Made by a program: the position numbers and the translations under genes. The notes below the pieces were generated by a model. It ran no database searches, was not told the DNA's origin, and saw only the letters and a program-made list of their open reading frames with translations. Below, in pieces: positions 63,149-64,000 of a stretch of 64,000 nucleotides of DNA. Source of the DNA: DASXTC01 sp036505635 (lineage in GTDB: Bacteria; Acidobacteriota; Polarisedimenticolia; JACPZX01; DASXTC01); the NCBI GenBank assembly GCA_036505635.1, contig DASXTC010000016.1:1-64000 (forward strand), read 5' to 3'. Position 1 is the stretch's first letter, and each line of letters starts with the position of its first letter.

Positions 63149-64000
63149 ATGTTCGAGAAGTTCACCGAAAAGGCAAAAAGGGTCCTCTTCCTGGCTCGGT
63201 ACGAGGCGAGCCAGATGGGCAGCCGCGTCATCGGGACCGAGCACCTGCTGCTCGGGTTGCTCAAGGAAGGCGAGGAGATCACCCGCGAGCTGTTCGGGCG
63301 CTCCAACATCGCCATCGAGATGCTCAAGGTGGAGCTGGAGGAGATCGGCCCCTCCCGCGAGAAGATCTCCACCTCGGTCGAGATCCCCTTCAGCGAGGAG
63401 AGCAAGAAGGCCCTCGCCTACGCGGAGGAGGAGGCCAACCGCCTGCTCCACTCGTACGTCGGCACCGAGCACATCCTGCTGGGGCTCCTGCGCGTGGAGC
63501 ACTCGGCCGCGGCGCGCGTGCTCCAGGAAAAGGGAATGGAGCTTTACGCGGTCCGGGAGGACACCATCGCGCTGCTCAAGAAGCGCGGGGTGCCCAAGAA
63601 GAAGCGAGAGACCCCCTTCCTCAACGAGTTCTCCCAGGACCTGTCCGCCATGGCCGAGAGCGGGATGTTCGACCCGCTCATCGGGCGCGAGTCCGAGCTG
63701 GAGCGCGTGGTGCAGATCCTCTCGCGGCGCCGGAAGAACAACCCGGTGCTCCTGGGCGAGCCCGGCGTCGGCAAGACCGCGATCGTCGAGGGGCTCGCGC
63801 AGAGGATCGTGGAGGGCAACGTGCCGCCGTCGCTGGTGGACAAGCGGATCCTGGCGCTGGACCTCTCGCTCATCGTGGCGGGCACCAAGTATCGCGGCCA
63901 GTTCGAGGAGAGGCTCAAGGGAATCATCAGCGAGCTGACGGGCTCCGAGGACATCATCATCTTCATCGACGAGATCCACTCCTTGATCGGGGCGGGCTCG
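63149..64000 (+). CDS. clpC: ClpC-type AAA+ chaperone, N-terminal part (runs off the window)
   Basis: The first 284 codons of a Clp ATPase. The N-terminal domain has two Clp_N repeats (MFEKFTEKAKRVLFLARYEA, then EESKKALAYAEEEANRL), each followed by a GTEHLLLGLL or GTEHILLGLL segment. The first AAA+ module begins near residue 170 with DPLIGRESELERVVQIL and Walker A LGEPGVGKTA; Walker B IIIFIDEIHS is near the edge. ClpC or ClpA works with ClpP in protein degradation; the N-terminal pattern favours ClpC. The gene is cut by the end of the window, so the second AAA+ module is not visible. Confidence 0.9.
   Translation, partial: MFEKFTEKAKRVLFLARYEASQMGSRVIGTEHLLLGLLKEGEEITRELFGRSNIAIEMLKVELEEIGPSREKISTSVEIPFSEESKKALAYAEEEANRLLHSYVGTEHILLGLLRVEHSAAARVLQEKGMELYAVREDTIALLKKRGVPKKKRETPFLNEFSQDLSAMAESGMFDPLIGRESELERVVQILSRRRKNNPVLLGEPGVGKTAIVEGLAQRIVEGNVPPSLVDKRILALDLSLIVAGTKYRGQFEERLKGIISELTGSEDIIIFIDEIHSLIGAGS

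Overview
The window is 64 kb of GC-rich chromosomal DNA, densely packed with genes (roughly 55 protein-coding genes), from a Gram-negative bacterium. Outer-membrane biogenesis is represented by LpxC, a BamD-like lipoprotein, LolC/LolD-type transport, a SurA/PpiC-type foldase and a beta-barrel protein. HslUV, ClpC, an NtrY/NtrX pair behind a DUF4390 gene, a PASTA-rpe pair and very many TPR proteins together suggest an Acidobacteriota-like organism. This placement is an inference from gene content only. No rRNA, tRNA, CRISPR array, prophage or transposase was seen.

Layout. 1-900: a gene fragment, a truncated repeat copy and an outer-membrane protein. 945-6881 (+): gltX-Glu/Leu dehydrogenase, then PASTA-rpe-thioesterase-bamD-like-hypothetical. 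6895-16182 (-): TPR/PqqD protein, unknown gene, GAF-PilB ATPase, ROK kinase, DUF72 and a tandem double Ser/Thr kinase on a 13-residue-repeat solenoid. 16419-26366 (+): kelch propeller, ADP-forming acyl-CoA synthetase, WD40-like lipoprotein, and the tightly overlapping run hslV-hslU-lipoprotein-dapF-PGPGW-phzF. 26344-33235: second DUF72 (-), cupin and acyl-CoA dehydrogenase (+), then CorC-EamA-GAF and TPR genes (-). 33489-43869 (+): lpxC, DUF4390-ntrY-ntrX, and a three-gene TPR operon. 43873-54702 (-): PpiC foldase; gshA-CDF-cysteine dioxygenase-pcp; prkA-yeaH-spoVR; ECF sigma and anti-sigma. 54905-64000 (+): GGDEF-PilZ, tsaB-rimI, DUF465, psd-pssA-Asd-like-coiled coil-lolC-lolD, and the start of clpC.

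The most unusual item is a 273-bp element with perfect 23-bp terminal inverted repeats at 30707-30979. It sits inside the EamA transporter gene, is exactly 91 codons long and has no in-frame stop, so the transporter reading frame passes straight through it. A second, truncated copy lies at 80-190 and also continues a coding frame at its left end, in the same reading phase. This is the behaviour expected of a protein-coding palindromic element, comparable to those described in Rickettsia, and no transposase is present. Other points are a DapF with one catalytic Cys replaced by Ser, an aspartate-semialdehyde-dehydrogenase homologue without its catalytic Cys inside a phospholipid/Lol operon, a probable CTG start, and several sigma-70 promoters whose -10 box lies so close to the start codon that leaderless or nearly leaderless mRNAs are predicted.

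Intergenic space is small. The longest gaps (33236-33488, 16183-16418, 54703-54904, 10881-11050, 53292-53461) are all under 300 bases, and what could be seen in them is listed.
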